Below are positions 46,104-53,630 of a stretch of DNA of 64,000 nt, piece after piece. The stretch is from Acidobacteriaceae bacterium TAA 166 (GTDB lineage: Bacteria > Acidobacteriota > Terriglobia > Terriglobales > Acidobacteriaceae), in the NCBI GenBank assembly GCA_000421065.1, contig ATWD01000001.1, positions 1,728,001 through 1,792,000 of the forward strand. Reading direction: 5' to 3'. A program made the position numbers and the translations under genes. Numbering within the stretch: the first letter of the stretch is position 1; every line of letters starts with the position of its first letter. The notes under the pieces were generated by a model. That model had not been told where the DNA came from and did not search any database. It worked only from the letters and a program-made list of their open reading frames with translations.

Positions 46104-47063
46104 CTACTCCATTTTCATAGGCTGTTTCGGCATCGGCGATTTCGCGGGGTTCGCAGAAGCCATGGCCTTTACCGCTACGGCGCGCTGCTCCGGCGTCAGG
46201 ACATCTGAGGCCGCAGAAACCGCATGAATGAATGCCATTTGCTGGTCTGCCCGCAATTTGGCAATCTCTTGAACCTTCATGTCGATCTCCCCAGAGTTAG
46301 GCTGGTCCGCACTGGTGAGTTTCCATAACTCCTGCTCAGCTACATCAATCTGCTTCTGTGAAGCTGTCTTGTTTCGTTTGGCGTCGGCTTTGATTCGTTC
46401 AAGCCTTAGCCTTTGATCGGACGTGAGACCGATGTGTTGAGCATGATCCAGAAAGAAATCTTTCGCGCCAACGTGCAGGACATGAGGTGCATCGGCAGCT
46501 CTTGACGCGGACATGGAGCTATTACTCTTGGATGGCATACCGCCGCCCATCTTGTCGTCTGCCATGCCACCCATGTTCGGCATCGGTTTGCCCATGCTCA
46601 TCCCGCAACAGCCCGGCGCGGACATGGGCGCTGCGGAATCGCTTTTCATCGATCCGTCCGAAGAGGGCATGGAGCCCATTTCGTCCATATCATCCTTCAT
46701 CGGAGACATCGGCGCTTTCATGCCGCTGGAAGACATACCGCCCATTTCGCTAGAGTCGTCGTCCATCCCCATTGCTGGCTTAGCGCCGGACATCGAGCTT
46801 TTTGCCGAGCCGGATTTACTGGCCCTGCTTTGCTGTAATGCGGCCTGCAAACGGGCGACCTGGCGTTTCAGTTGATTGATCTGAGCTTGCGTATCCTGCG
46901 CCTGAGTCGATGCATCGGCCTGTGTCTGCGGTTGAGCTGGTTCGGAGGATGGCATAGCCATCTGCGCTCCGGCTCGGGCAGAGTTCAACAACATCGCAGA
47001 GGCTAATAGCATCACGGTTATCGAGGCGGTTGTTTTCCTCTTACTGTGGTTCGTCATGTCCAT
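46104..47063 (-). CDS. Periplasmic Spy/CpxP-like protein with long Met-rich segment
   Basis: The 319-residue protein has an N-terminal hydrophobic signal (about 14-34), a coiled-coil region at about 55-85 (AQINQLKRQVARLQAALQQ), a long segment of Met, Ser, Gly and Asp (about 85-190, including PGCCGMSM), and a C-terminal helical domain from about 195 with DHAQHIGLTSDQRLRLERIKADAKRN and DVLTPEQRAVAVKAM. The last two LTxxQ-type turns mark the Spy/CpxP/heavy-metal-sensor fold. The Met-rich part would bind Cu(I). GAGGAACGAT precedes the ATG. The CCG motif also occurs in the neighbour reductase. Confidence 0.8.
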   Translation of the reverse strand: MDMTNHSKRKTTASITVMLLASAMLLNSARAGAQMAMPSSEPAQPQTQADASTQAQDTQAQINQLKRQVARLQAALQQSRASKSGSAKSSMSGAKPAMGMDDDSSEMGGMSSSGMKAPMSPMKDDMDEMGSMPSSDGSMKSDSAAPMSAPGCCGMSMGKPMPNMGGMADDKMGGGMPSKSNSSMSASRAADAPHVLHVGAKDFFLDHAQHIGLTSDQRLRLERIKADAKRNKTASQKQIDVAEQELWKLTSADQPNSGEIDMKVQEIAKLRADQQMAFIHAVSAASDVLTPEQRAVAVKAMASANPAKSPMPKQPMKME

Positions 47064-47120
47064 ATCGTTCCTCGCTCATTTCCAGCAGCAGTTCCATGGG
47101 TTCGCCGCATCTTCGGGCTG

Positions 47121-47822
47121 TCATTCTTTCGAAGCGATCAGTAGTCGGTTTACCTTGAACATCTTGTGAAATCCGTCGTACTCTTCGAGGTCTTGTCCCG
47201 CACCAAAGTTGGCGTCGAGCAGATCATGAAACTTGTGGTTCTCTGGAAAACCTCGTTTCAAGTTCTCTAGCGTCAAGGGAAGAATCTCCGCGTCCGCTCC
47301 CGCGCTAAAGTAGTACGTCCGGATAGTCTGCGGCATTCCTTTGCCGCGTGATTCTTTAACATCCCGAGAATAGATGTAGAGTTCTCGGGCCTCCAGAATC
47401 TGATATTCGAGCTTTGAGCTGAAGCGGTAGTCGTGACCGTCACAGGAACGAAAGCCGAAAAGTTCGCTCTTTGCATAGCGATGCTTCTCCGATTCATGTG
47501 TCACGTCGATGTAGGGCTTATTTAGAACATCGTGAAGGGCGAGCCTGTGGGCTTTCGATCGGCAGTCGCCTTCGAACGCTAGATGTTGATTGCTGTAATC
47601 GGCGGCGGTCAGATAGACTCCGCTCGTCTTTGGCGTCGCCGCATGTATGCATGTCGTTGCGCCTAAGGCCGCCAACGCTACGATGCAGTGGCTTGCTTTC
47701 AAGAATCGCGTCTTGCTTTCGCGCGTCGCAGTCCCGTGGACGCGACGGCGGCGAATAACGGGTTTGTCATCCCTTATTGCGCATTGCATGTACGGAGATT
47801 TCAGTGCAACCAAGATGGCCAT
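47121..47822 (-). CDS. Conserved hypothetical exported protein of the metal cluster
   Basis: Not a family I can name. A hydrophobic segment (SHCIVALAALGATTCIHAA) lies about 40-60 residues from the start, followed by a conserved-looking domain: SGVYLTAADYSNQHLAFEGDCRSKAHRLALHDVLNKPYIDVTHESEKHRYAKSELFGFRSCDGHDYRF and REPE-like later part ILPLTLENLKRGFP. Such proteins occur near copper-efflux genes in other phyla. Start is uncertain: the frame is open to 47867, but the ATG at 47822 has GGAGAG eight bases before and lies about 19 nt after the transcription start predicted from the CRP box; a later start would give a normal signal peptide. It heads the cluster. Confidence 0.6.
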   Translation of the reverse strand: MAILVALKSPYMQCAIRDDKPVIRRRRVHGTATRESKTRFLKASHCIVALAALGATTCIHAATPKTSGVYLTAADYSNQHLAFEGDCRSKAHRLALHDVLNKPYIDVTHESEKHRYAKSELFGFRSCDGHDYRFSSKLEYQILEARELYIYSRDVKESRGKGMPQTIRTYYFSAGADAEILPLTLENLKRGFPENHKFHDLLDANFGAGQDLEEYDGFHKMFKVNRLLIASKE

Positions 47823-47873
47823 CGCGTCAACTCTCCGTGAGAGGACAAGCGTACGCCTCGATTCCATCTGTGT

Positions 47874-47891
47874 ATGTGCGATCTGTCACAT
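47874..47891 (-). promoter_or_regulatory. CRP-type operator ATGTGC-N6-TCACAT with class II promoter
   Basis: ATGTGC-GATCTG-TCACAT matches the CRP consensus TGTGA-N6-TCACA at nine of ten positions. On the minus strand TACGCT (47848-47853), a TAnnnT hexamer, is at class II -10 spacing, predicting a start near 47841. It marks the 5' end of the metal cluster and is the second such site. Confidence 0.55.
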
Positions 47892-48489
47892 GCCTTCACT
47901 CGGAAGAACGGCGCATACGTAAAGACGCCCGGGCGACGCGGCACAAGCTAGCCTCTCGAGACAGTCGTGCCATGAAACGATCCGTGGCCGCTTTTGTTTG
48001 AGAACGAATCGTTTCTGGGCTCAGAAGACGGTTCGCAACATCGCATAGAAAGCGCAGACTAATTTCTGCACTCGCTATCGCTCCAAGACCGCCAAGAGGG
48101 AGAAACACAGCGGGATCGTTACGACGGTTGTAGGAGAACTCGAGGGCTTCATCTGGGCATGTCGGCTAGGAGCTTAGGGTCACCACAGCGCTGGATAGGA
48201 CGACTACGTTCGTTCATCCCGCTGGTGCGGGAGCTGGGCACATCGTCACGGTGATATTCGAGAGTTCCGTTGACAAAGGACATGGATGGGCCCGTCATGG
48301 AACGGCGCGAGTGGTTTCCCCCGTATTCTTGCTCCGCGCATTCACGCCACAAACTCCCCCCTCGCCAAAGCCTCGGATGGGTGATACCGCCGCTTGCCGA
48401 ATCTCCTTTCTTCACTGCTCTCGCAATACAGATTCATTCAGCGATACACTTATGGGTGTATCGCTCGCACGATTCCGCATCTCACGCTT
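47892..48489. other. 598-bp intergenic region between divergent metal cluster and AraC gene
   Basis: No supported gene; short frames on both strands lack motifs. It has a small stem-loop CCCGC-TGGT-GCGGG (48219-48232) and a strong inverted repeat at 48440-48465 that is listed on its own. Confidence 0.45.
48440..48465 (+). promoter_or_regulatory. Inverted repeat AGCGATACAC/GTGTATCGCT upstream of the AraC gene
   Basis: Perfect 10-nt arms (48440-48449 and 48456-48465) surround 6 nt, 25 bp before the ATG at 48490. In this place it would act as an operator (auto-control of the AraC gene) or as a leader hairpin. Confidence 0.5.
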
Positions 48490-49302
48490 ATGCCCGTTCT
48501 ACACCATCCGCATACGGACTCTCCTGAACTCCTGGAAGAGGTGTTGAACGCATCGCGACCTGTCTTGACGGTTGGGGTAAAGATGCAGAGGGCGGGCTGG
48601 GATTCAGATTTCCATTCTCATCAGAAGGCACAACTCATGTTGTCTCTCTCAGGTGTTGCAACCTGTGAGGCTGACGGCAGCGTATGGCTTGTTCCACCAC
48701 AATCTGCCCTCTTCGTACCGGGTGAGACGAGGCATCGTGTCGCTGTGTCGGGGAACATTGAAGGTTACGCGGTCTTCATCGATCCAGCGGAATGCCGGGT
48801 GCTACCGGCAGAGTGTGTGGCGATCACGGTCACTCCGCTGCTACGAGAGCTGATCATTCGATCTGCGCAACTCGCGGTGAACCTTCCGCAGGATGACACG
48901 GAACATCACCTTACGGCGTTGCTGTTGAATGAGATTGCAACAGCTCCCACCGGAGGCCTTCACCTTCCGATGCCCACCGATCCGCGGCTCCGCTCGATTT
49001 TCACAAGCATGATGGAGAATCCAGCTCACCGCGGAACGATCGAGTTTTGGGCGAGGCACGCGGGTCTAAGTGAACGAACGCTGGCGCGCGTGGTAGCCGC
49101 GGAGACCGGAATGAGCTTTGGGCGTTGGCGACAACAACTCAACCTCATCCTCGCTATGCAATGGATGGCGGCGGGAGCCAGTGTGCAACAGGTAGCTGTT
49201 GACCTCGGATACGAAAGCGCCGGAAGTTTTGTCACCATGTTCCGCAAGGCGCTCGGCACCTCTCCAGCCCGCTACATGTCGAATCACTCGGATGAGCTCT
49301 GA
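48490..49302 (+). CDS. AraC-family regulator with cupin sensor domain (PobR-like position)
   Basis: A 270-residue AraC protein. The N-terminal cupin has SDFHSHQKAQLMLSLSGVATCEADGSVWLVPPQSALFVPGETRHRVAV. The C-terminal DNA-binding region has FWARHAGLSERTLARVVAAETGMSFGRWRQQLNL and SVQQVAVDLGYESAGSFVTMFRKALGTSPARYM. It lies 94 bp before a 4-hydroxybenzoate hydroxylase-like gene on the same strand. AraC-type regulators of pobA are known as PobR in other bacteria, so 4-hydroxybenzoate is a candidate inducer, which is inference. The ATG at 48490 is chosen by homology; no strong ribosome binding site. Confidence 0.88.
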   Translation: MPVLHHPHTDSPELLEEVLNASRPVLTVGVKMQRAGWDSDFHSHQKAQLMLSLSGVATCEADGSVWLVPPQSALFVPGETRHRVAVSGNIEGYAVFIDPAECRVLPAECVAITVTPLLRELIIRSAQLAVNLPQDDTEHHLTALLLNEIATAPTGGLHLPMPTDPRLRSIFTSMMENPAHRGTIEFWARHAGLSERTLARVVAAETGMSFGRWRQQLNLILAMQWMAAGASVQQVAVDLGYESAGSFVTMFRKALGTSPARYMSNHSDEL

Positions 49303-49396
49303 GCTTGTCTGATTGGCAGGAATTACGAATTCATTGGCAAGATGCCGCATTGTCGCCACGAGCACATGAACCTAACCTCGACTTGAGGAAACGGAC

Positions 49397-50575
49397 ATGT
49401 CATCAAATCACGAAAAAACCAACATTGTGATCATTGGAGCAGGCGCTTCGGGGCTGACCTTGGCAACATTCCTACACAAGTCCGGGATCCCCTGCGTGGT
49501 CTTGGAGAAGCGCAATCGCTCTTACATTGAAGTCCGGCAGCGTGCCGGCGTCGTCGAGGCACGCGGTGTTCGCATGTTCGAGCGGTGGGGCTTGGCAGAC
49601 AAGCTGCTGGGCGGTCCGGTAGCTGCGACGATTGAATATCGCCTGAATGGCGTCGGTCGCGTATTCGAGATTGCAGGCGATCACGGCAGCCCGAGCCGGT
49701 TCTGCACACAGCAGATGCTCGTCAACAATCTTCTGCGAGAGTTGATCGACTCCATGGGTGGAGATGTTCGGTTCGACGTAGACAGCATCACGATTCAAAA
49801 TGAGGAGGGGCAGCGCCCAAACGTCAGCTACACAGACGCGAACGGGGCGCATGAACTCACCTGCGACTACGTTGTCGGATGTGACGCCGACCACGGCGTC
49901 AGCCGAACATCGATTCCGGATGGCGTCCTCACCAGATACAGTCATGAATTTGGATATGCGTGGCTCGCCGTGCTCGTTGAAGCGCCGGTTAAGGGGCATC
50001 CCATTATGGCCGTGAGCGATCGCGGCTTTGCTGCGCAACTGCCTCGAGGCCCTCAAAGGAGCCGATACTACCTGCAGTGCGCGCTCAGCGACACCGCCGA
50101 AGACTGGCCGGACGAGCGTATATGGAACGAGATCCGGTTGCGAACGGGCGACCAAGCCCTCGTCAATGTCCAGGTGCATGACAAATTCTTTGTCCCTCTA
50201 CGCAGCGTCGTCTATGAGCCGATGCAATATCGAAACCTGTTCCTCGCAGGTGATGCCGCGCACCTTGTGCCCCCTACCGGCGCTAAGGGAATGAACCTTG
50301 CCCTACACGATGTCGATGTTCTCGCTCAGGGATTTGTTAGGGCAATAGCGGAAGGGGATACGACGGAACTCCTACGCTATTCCGAAACCTGCTTGCCTGA
50401 TCTCTGGAAGTACCAGGAATTCAGTGTGTGGATGACCGATACGATGCACGATGCCGGCAATGCGAGACAACACGGTGTCTTTCGGCAAAGGACGGCGCGC
50501 GCACGCCTGGATGCACTTTTCAGTTCTCCAGCAGCAGGTCAACTTCACGGTGACTACTTGCGAGGAACCGTCTGA
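49397..50575 (+). CDS. pobA: 4-hydroxybenzoate 3-monooxygenase
   Basis: A 392-residue class A flavin monooxygenase, the length of PobA. It holds GAGASGLTLATFL (FAD), RQRAGVVEARGVRMFERWGL, VGCDADHGVSRTSIP (the DG-type motif with the PobA-specific order), RSRYYLQCALSDTAEDWPDERIW and LFLAGDAAHLVPPTGAKGMNLALHDV. The RSRYYLQ segment aligns with the substrate-contact Ser212/Arg214/Arg220/Tyr222 region of Pseudomonas PobA. It turns 4-hydroxybenzoate to protocatechuate with NADPH and oxygen. Ring-cleavage genes are not in the window. GAGGAAACGGAC precedes the ATG. Confidence 0.88.
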   Translation: MSSNHEKTNIVIIGAGASGLTLATFLHKSGIPCVVLEKRNRSYIEVRQRAGVVEARGVRMFERWGLADKLLGGPVAATIEYRLNGVGRVFEIAGDHGSPSRFCTQQMLVNNLLRELIDSMGGDVRFDVDSITIQNEEGQRPNVSYTDANGAHELTCDYVVGCDADHGVSRTSIPDGVLTRYSHEFGYAWLAVLVEAPVKGHPIMAVSDRGFAAQLPRGPQRSRYYLQCALSDTAEDWPDERIWNEIRLRTGDQALVNVQVHDKFFVPLRSVVYEPMQYRNLFLAGDAAHLVPPTGAKGMNLALHDVDVLAQGFVRAIAEGDTTELLRYSETCLPDLWKYQEFSVWMTDTMHDAGNARQHGVFRQRTARARLDALFSSPAAGQLHGDYLRGTV

Positions 50576-50662
50576 GGAAAGGGCGTCAGACAATCCACTG
50601 CTCCCGTACCGACAGCTCAAGTCACTACAAGCGCGTTTCACAAGAGAGGCGTGGATTCGCGC

Positions 50663-51340
50663 TCACATGCGGGCGGCCGAACCGACACCTCCAAGAATGA
50701 AATCGATGCCCGAGACGAAATCTTCCCTGTCGTCGTGAGTCTCGAACTGTGCAGCGATGCTTCGTGTAAACGGGTACTTCTGAGGATCGAGCTGAGACCA
50801 CGTTGACGATGTCTTCTTTAGGAAGTCGTCCCGATCCAGTCCACGCTTCCGGGCAAGCTGCCCGTTTGCCGCATTCTGTCCCCCAACCCCGAGGATGTAG
50901 TGCAGCAACGCAGACACCGCGCCCCATTGCCTTCTCTTGGAAACACCGAGTAAGCGTATCTGTTGGCCGATGCGTTCGAGAATGCGCAACGCAGGTAACT
51001 GCCCAGGGGAGTTGATCAATGCCGAACCCACCCAAGGATGGGCGTCCAGGGCATCGAACAGGCCGAGCGCGATGTTTCTGATGTTTGCACTGGGATTTTT
51101 CCCGGCAACACAGCTATCGATCGCACGCCCGACAACGGCATCGCAGGCCGCAGTCAGTAAATCATCCTTATTCTCGATGTGCCAGTAAATCGCTCCAGCA
51201 CCAGTACCGAGTCGTTTCGACAAGGCACTCAATGTAAAGCCGCCTTCGCCACTCTCATCCAGCAGTTGAATGGACGCTTCGACAAGACCCGCTCGCGAGA
51301 GCCGCTCTTCACGCCGCGGGGTCGATATTCTTCTGGTCAT
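50663..51340 (-). CDS. TetR-family repressor (TetR_C-like)
   Basis: The 225-residue protein has the TetR helix-turn-helix GLVEASIQLLDESGEGGFTLSALSKRLGTGAGAIYWHIENKDDLLTAACDAV, with AIYWHI as the recognition helix, and a larger C-terminal ligand domain (ALLHYILGVGGQNAANG) like that of the TetR/tetracycline-repressor group. It is divergent from a TetX-like flavin monooxygenase, and a large nested palindrome lies between them. The start at 51340 (MTRRIS) is chosen since further upstream frame runs through the palindrome itself. Confidence 0.88.
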   Translation of the reverse strand: MTRRISTPRREERLSRAGLVEASIQLLDESGEGGFTLSALSKRLGTGAGAIYWHIENKDDLLTAACDAVVGRAIDSCVAGKNPSANIRNIALGLFDALDAHPWVGSALINSPGQLPALRILERIGQQIRLLGVSKRRQWGAVSALLHYILGVGGQNAANGQLARKRGLDRDDFLKKTSSTWSQLDPQKYPFTRSIAAQFETHDDREDFVSGIDFILGGVGSAARM

Positions 51341-51349
51341 CCGCCTATC

Positions 51350-51378
51350 TTGACACAAATGGAATGCCATTCCACAAT
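51350..51378 (+). promoter_or_regulatory. Promoter of the TetX-like gene
   Basis: TTGACA (51350-51355), a 17-bp spacer, then CACAAT (51373-51378). The predicted start, seven bases on, is at 51385, the A of an in-frame ATG, so the mRNA may have no leader. The first half of the palindrome lies in the spacer. Confidence 0.55.
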
Positions 51379-51396
51379 CATGGAATGGCATTCCAT
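51359..51396. promoter_or_regulatory. Nested 38-bp palindromic operator between TetR and TetX-like genes
   Basis: ATGGAATGCCATTCCA (51359-51374), spacer CAATCA, then the exact reverse complement (51381-51396). Each 16-nt arm is nearly self-palindromic (GGAATGCCATTCC and GGAATGGCATTCC), so the site has two overlapping symmetric boxes 21 bp apart. It covers the spacer of the rightward promoter and the monooxygenase start codon, so the divergent TetR protein is very likely its ligand. Confidence 0.75.
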
Positions 51397-52521
51397 AAAG
51401 ACGTATCGATCATTGGCGCCGGGCTGGGTGGACTTACACTTGCGCGCGTTCTGCAGGTCAATGGCATTAAAGCAACGGTCTATGAAGCGGAGGCCTCGCC
51501 CGATGTGCGTGGTCAGGGCGGTATGCTCGACATTCACGAAGCAGACGGACAGCACGCCCTTCGGGTTGCTGGCCTTTTCGAGGAGTTCCTTGCAATCATC
51601 CACCCCGGCGGTCAGGCCACACGAGTCTTAGATAAGAGCGGCAACATCCTGATCGACCAACCTGACGACGGAACCGGAGGCAGGCCCGAGGTTCCCCGTG
51701 GACACCTCCGGCGCATTCTCCTCAATTCACTTGATCCCCATACGGTTCGTTGGAACCATAAGCTCTCTGCGGTCTCTCCGCTTGGGAACGGCCAACACCG
51801 GCTTACATTCGCCCACGGCTCAGTAGGCATCTCCGACGCGCTCATCGGTGCCGACGGCGCCTGGTCGAAGGTCCGGCCGCTTGTGTCACAGGCGAATCCC
51901 GTTTATACGGGCGTGTCATATGTTGAGACGTACTTGCACGATAGCGATGCTCGCCACAAAGCCAGCGCGGAGGCAGTCGGAGGTGGCGCTTTGTTTGCAT
52001 TCGCGCCGGGCAAAGGTATTGGCGCACACCGTGAGCCCAACGGCGCCCTGCACGCTTACACACAGTTCCAGAGGCCCGTCGAATGGTTCGACACCATCGA
52101 CTTCTCTGATAAAGCTACTGCTCTTGCAAAGTTGGCCCGGGAGTTCGACGGTTGGAATTCCGCCCTTGTAGGGCTCATTACAGAGAGTGACACAGACCCA
52201 GTGCTCCGTCCCCTTTACACCCTCCCTGCGGATCACTGTTGGGAGCGAAAGCCCGGCGTGACACTCCTTGGCGACGCTGCGCACCTGATGATGCCGGCCG
52301 GAGAAGGCGCGAACCTTGCAATGTTGGACGGCGCAGAGCTCGGTGAAGCGATCGCATCCAATCCCACCGATGTGGAAGCTGCGTTCATTACCTACGAAAC
52401 CGAGTTGTTCCGCCGCAGCACTGCCAAAGCTGTTGAAGCCGAAGCGATGATCGATGTCCTGCTCGGTCCTGCCGCTCCTCAGAGCCTGCTCGACTTCTTC
52501 GGAAGTCACCTTCCAGCCTGA
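51385..52521 (+). CDS. TetX-like FAD-dependent monooxygenase
   Basis: The 378-residue flavoprotein has an FAD motif SIIGAGLGGLTLARVL, VRGQGGMLDIHEADGQ (a loop found in TetX and relatives), RGHLRRILLNSL with VRWNHKL, GADGAWSKVRPLV, and VTLLGDAAHLMMPAGEGANLAMLDGAEL. The order and the RPE-RxxLRxILLNSL stretch are close to TetX-type hydroxylases, but this family covers many substrates, so tetracycline attack cannot be claimed. An ATG at 51364 lies in frame in the palindrome; the ATG at 51385 matches the predicted transcription start. It is divergent from a TetR gene. Confidence 0.85.
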   Translation: MAFHKDVSIIGAGLGGLTLARVLQVNGIKATVYEAEASPDVRGQGGMLDIHEADGQHALRVAGLFEEFLAIIHPGGQATRVLDKSGNILIDQPDDGTGGRPEVPRGHLRRILLNSLDPHTVRWNHKLSAVSPLGNGQHRLTFAHGSVGISDALIGADGAWSKVRPLVSQANPVYTGVSYVETYLHDSDARHKASAEAVGGGALFAFAPGKGIGAHREPNGALHAYTQFQRPVEWFDTIDFSDKATALAKLAREFDGWNSALVGLITESDTDPVLRPLYTLPADHCWERKPGVTLLGDAAHLMMPAGEGANLAMLDGAELGEAIASNPTDVEAAFITYETELFRRSTAKAVEAEAMIDVLLGPAAPQSLLDFFGSHLPA

Positions 52522-52967
52522 CCTGGCCTGCAAAATCGCGTTTGAGATATTCACCGGGATTCGTCCCGGCAACCCGCCTGAGGCCCTTTAGTGAGCGCAG
52601 CGTCAGAACCATAACCTACTGACCGATGTCGATGAGCCTCTTGTCATCCTGGTGCAATAGTCGCATCCCCTTCTGCGTCCGCCACTCGGTCACGTAGTCC
52701 AGCCCGAGCAGTTCTTAAAACGAGCTGCAAATGCGGAACAAGACATGCCCGCCGCTGAAACCAGGCATTCGATCGCCCGGGTGTATTCACACTGTCATGA
52801 ACAGCACGCAGGCAGACCGAGCTTGAAGGTGGAAAATTGCACGAAGACCTCCTTTGTTGCGCCAATCGGATTGCTTCCAGGAAGCCTACTTCCAAGGAGT
52901 TGATCATTATTGTGGTTTGAACAGATTACGTGGAATGATTAGGCCTCCTTTGCCGGTCCTTGCGATG
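52522..52967. other. 446-bp intergenic stretch, no supported gene
   Basis: Between the TetX-like gene and the next TetR gene. Short frames here have no motif or ribosome binding site; composition looks like decayed or non-coding DNA. Confidence 0.45.
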
Positions 52968-52996
52968 TTGACTGTCCAGTCGCTTACCTATATGAT
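52968..52996 (+). promoter_or_regulatory. Strong sigma-70-type promoter with embedded palindrome, upstream of tetR-like gene
   Basis: TTGACT (52968-52973), 17-bp spacer, TATGAT (52991-52996). The predicted start, about 53003, is the first base of the TetR ATG, giving a leaderless mRNA. GACTG-TC-CAGTC (52970-52981), partly inside the -35 box, could be the autoregulatory operator; a related GACTG-x5-GACAG lies before the downstream SDR gene near 53589. Confidence 0.65.
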
Positions 52997-53002
52997 TTCT
53001 TC

Positions 53003-53569
53003 ATGCCACGTCCGCGTAGTGACGAGAAGCGAAGCGCGATTCTGGAGGCGGCGACGCGTATCATCGTCATGCAGGGCCTGAGTGCGCCGACAGCCGGCAT
53101 AGCGAAAGAAGCCGGTGTCGCGAATGGATCGTTCTTCACCTACTTCGAGACCAAGACCGTCCTGTTCAACCATCTGTACCTTGAGATCAAAGCCGAGATG
53201 GCGTCGGCCATTTTGAAAAATCGTTCGGCGAGTGCGGAACCGCGTGAGGAGTTGTTTCACGTCTGGCGGAACTGGATGAACTGGGCCGTGTCCAATCCAC
53301 AGAAGCGGAAAGCACTGGCACAGTTGGGCGTATCGGACGAAATCACCCCGGATACCCGTGCGGCGGGGCACAAAACGATGGCGCCCATCGCCGAATTGCT
53401 GGAACGTGCTCGCGCCCACGGACCGATGCAAAAAGCGCGAAAAGGCTTCGTCGGGGCGCTTATGAATTCCATCGCGGAGGCAACCATGGACTTCATGACC
53501 CAGGACCCTGCCAATGCAAAGAAGTACAGCAAGGAGGGCTTCGACGCCCTATGGCGCATGTTGAATTGA
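53003..53569 (+). CDS. TetR-family transcriptional regulator
   Basis: A 188-residue TetR regulator. The helix-turn-helix is SAILEAATRIIVMQGLSAPTAGIAKEAGVANGSFFTYFETKTVLFNHLYLEIK, with the recognition element GSFFTYFETK. The C-terminal domain is helical with no named family. No ribosome binding site stands before the ATG, in agreement with a leaderless mRNA from the promoter just upstream. It lies 61 nt before an SDR gene and likely controls the two SDR genes that follow. Confidence 0.9.
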   Translation: MPRPRSDEKRSAILEAATRIIVMQGLSAPTAGIAKEAGVANGSFFTYFETKTVLFNHLYLEIKAEMASAILKNRSASAEPREELFHVWRNWMNWAVSNPQKRKALAQLGVSDEITPDTRAAGHKTMAPIAELLERARAHGPMQKARKGFVGALMNSIAEATMDFMTQDPANAKKYSKEGFDALWRMLN

Positions 53570-53630
53570 TATTTTTTACGTTAATAAAGACTGACTAGAC
53601 AGGCAACAACAACCCGGATCGGAGATCTAG

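Noticed and set aside
47896-48108. 70-codon minus-strand frame upstream of the metal cluster
   Set aside because: No ribosome binding site, no recognisable motif, and it overlaps the predicted promoter region.
51385-52521. Tetracycline resistance by TetX-like enzyme
   Set aside because: The family is broad and the substrate cannot be inferred from these motifs.
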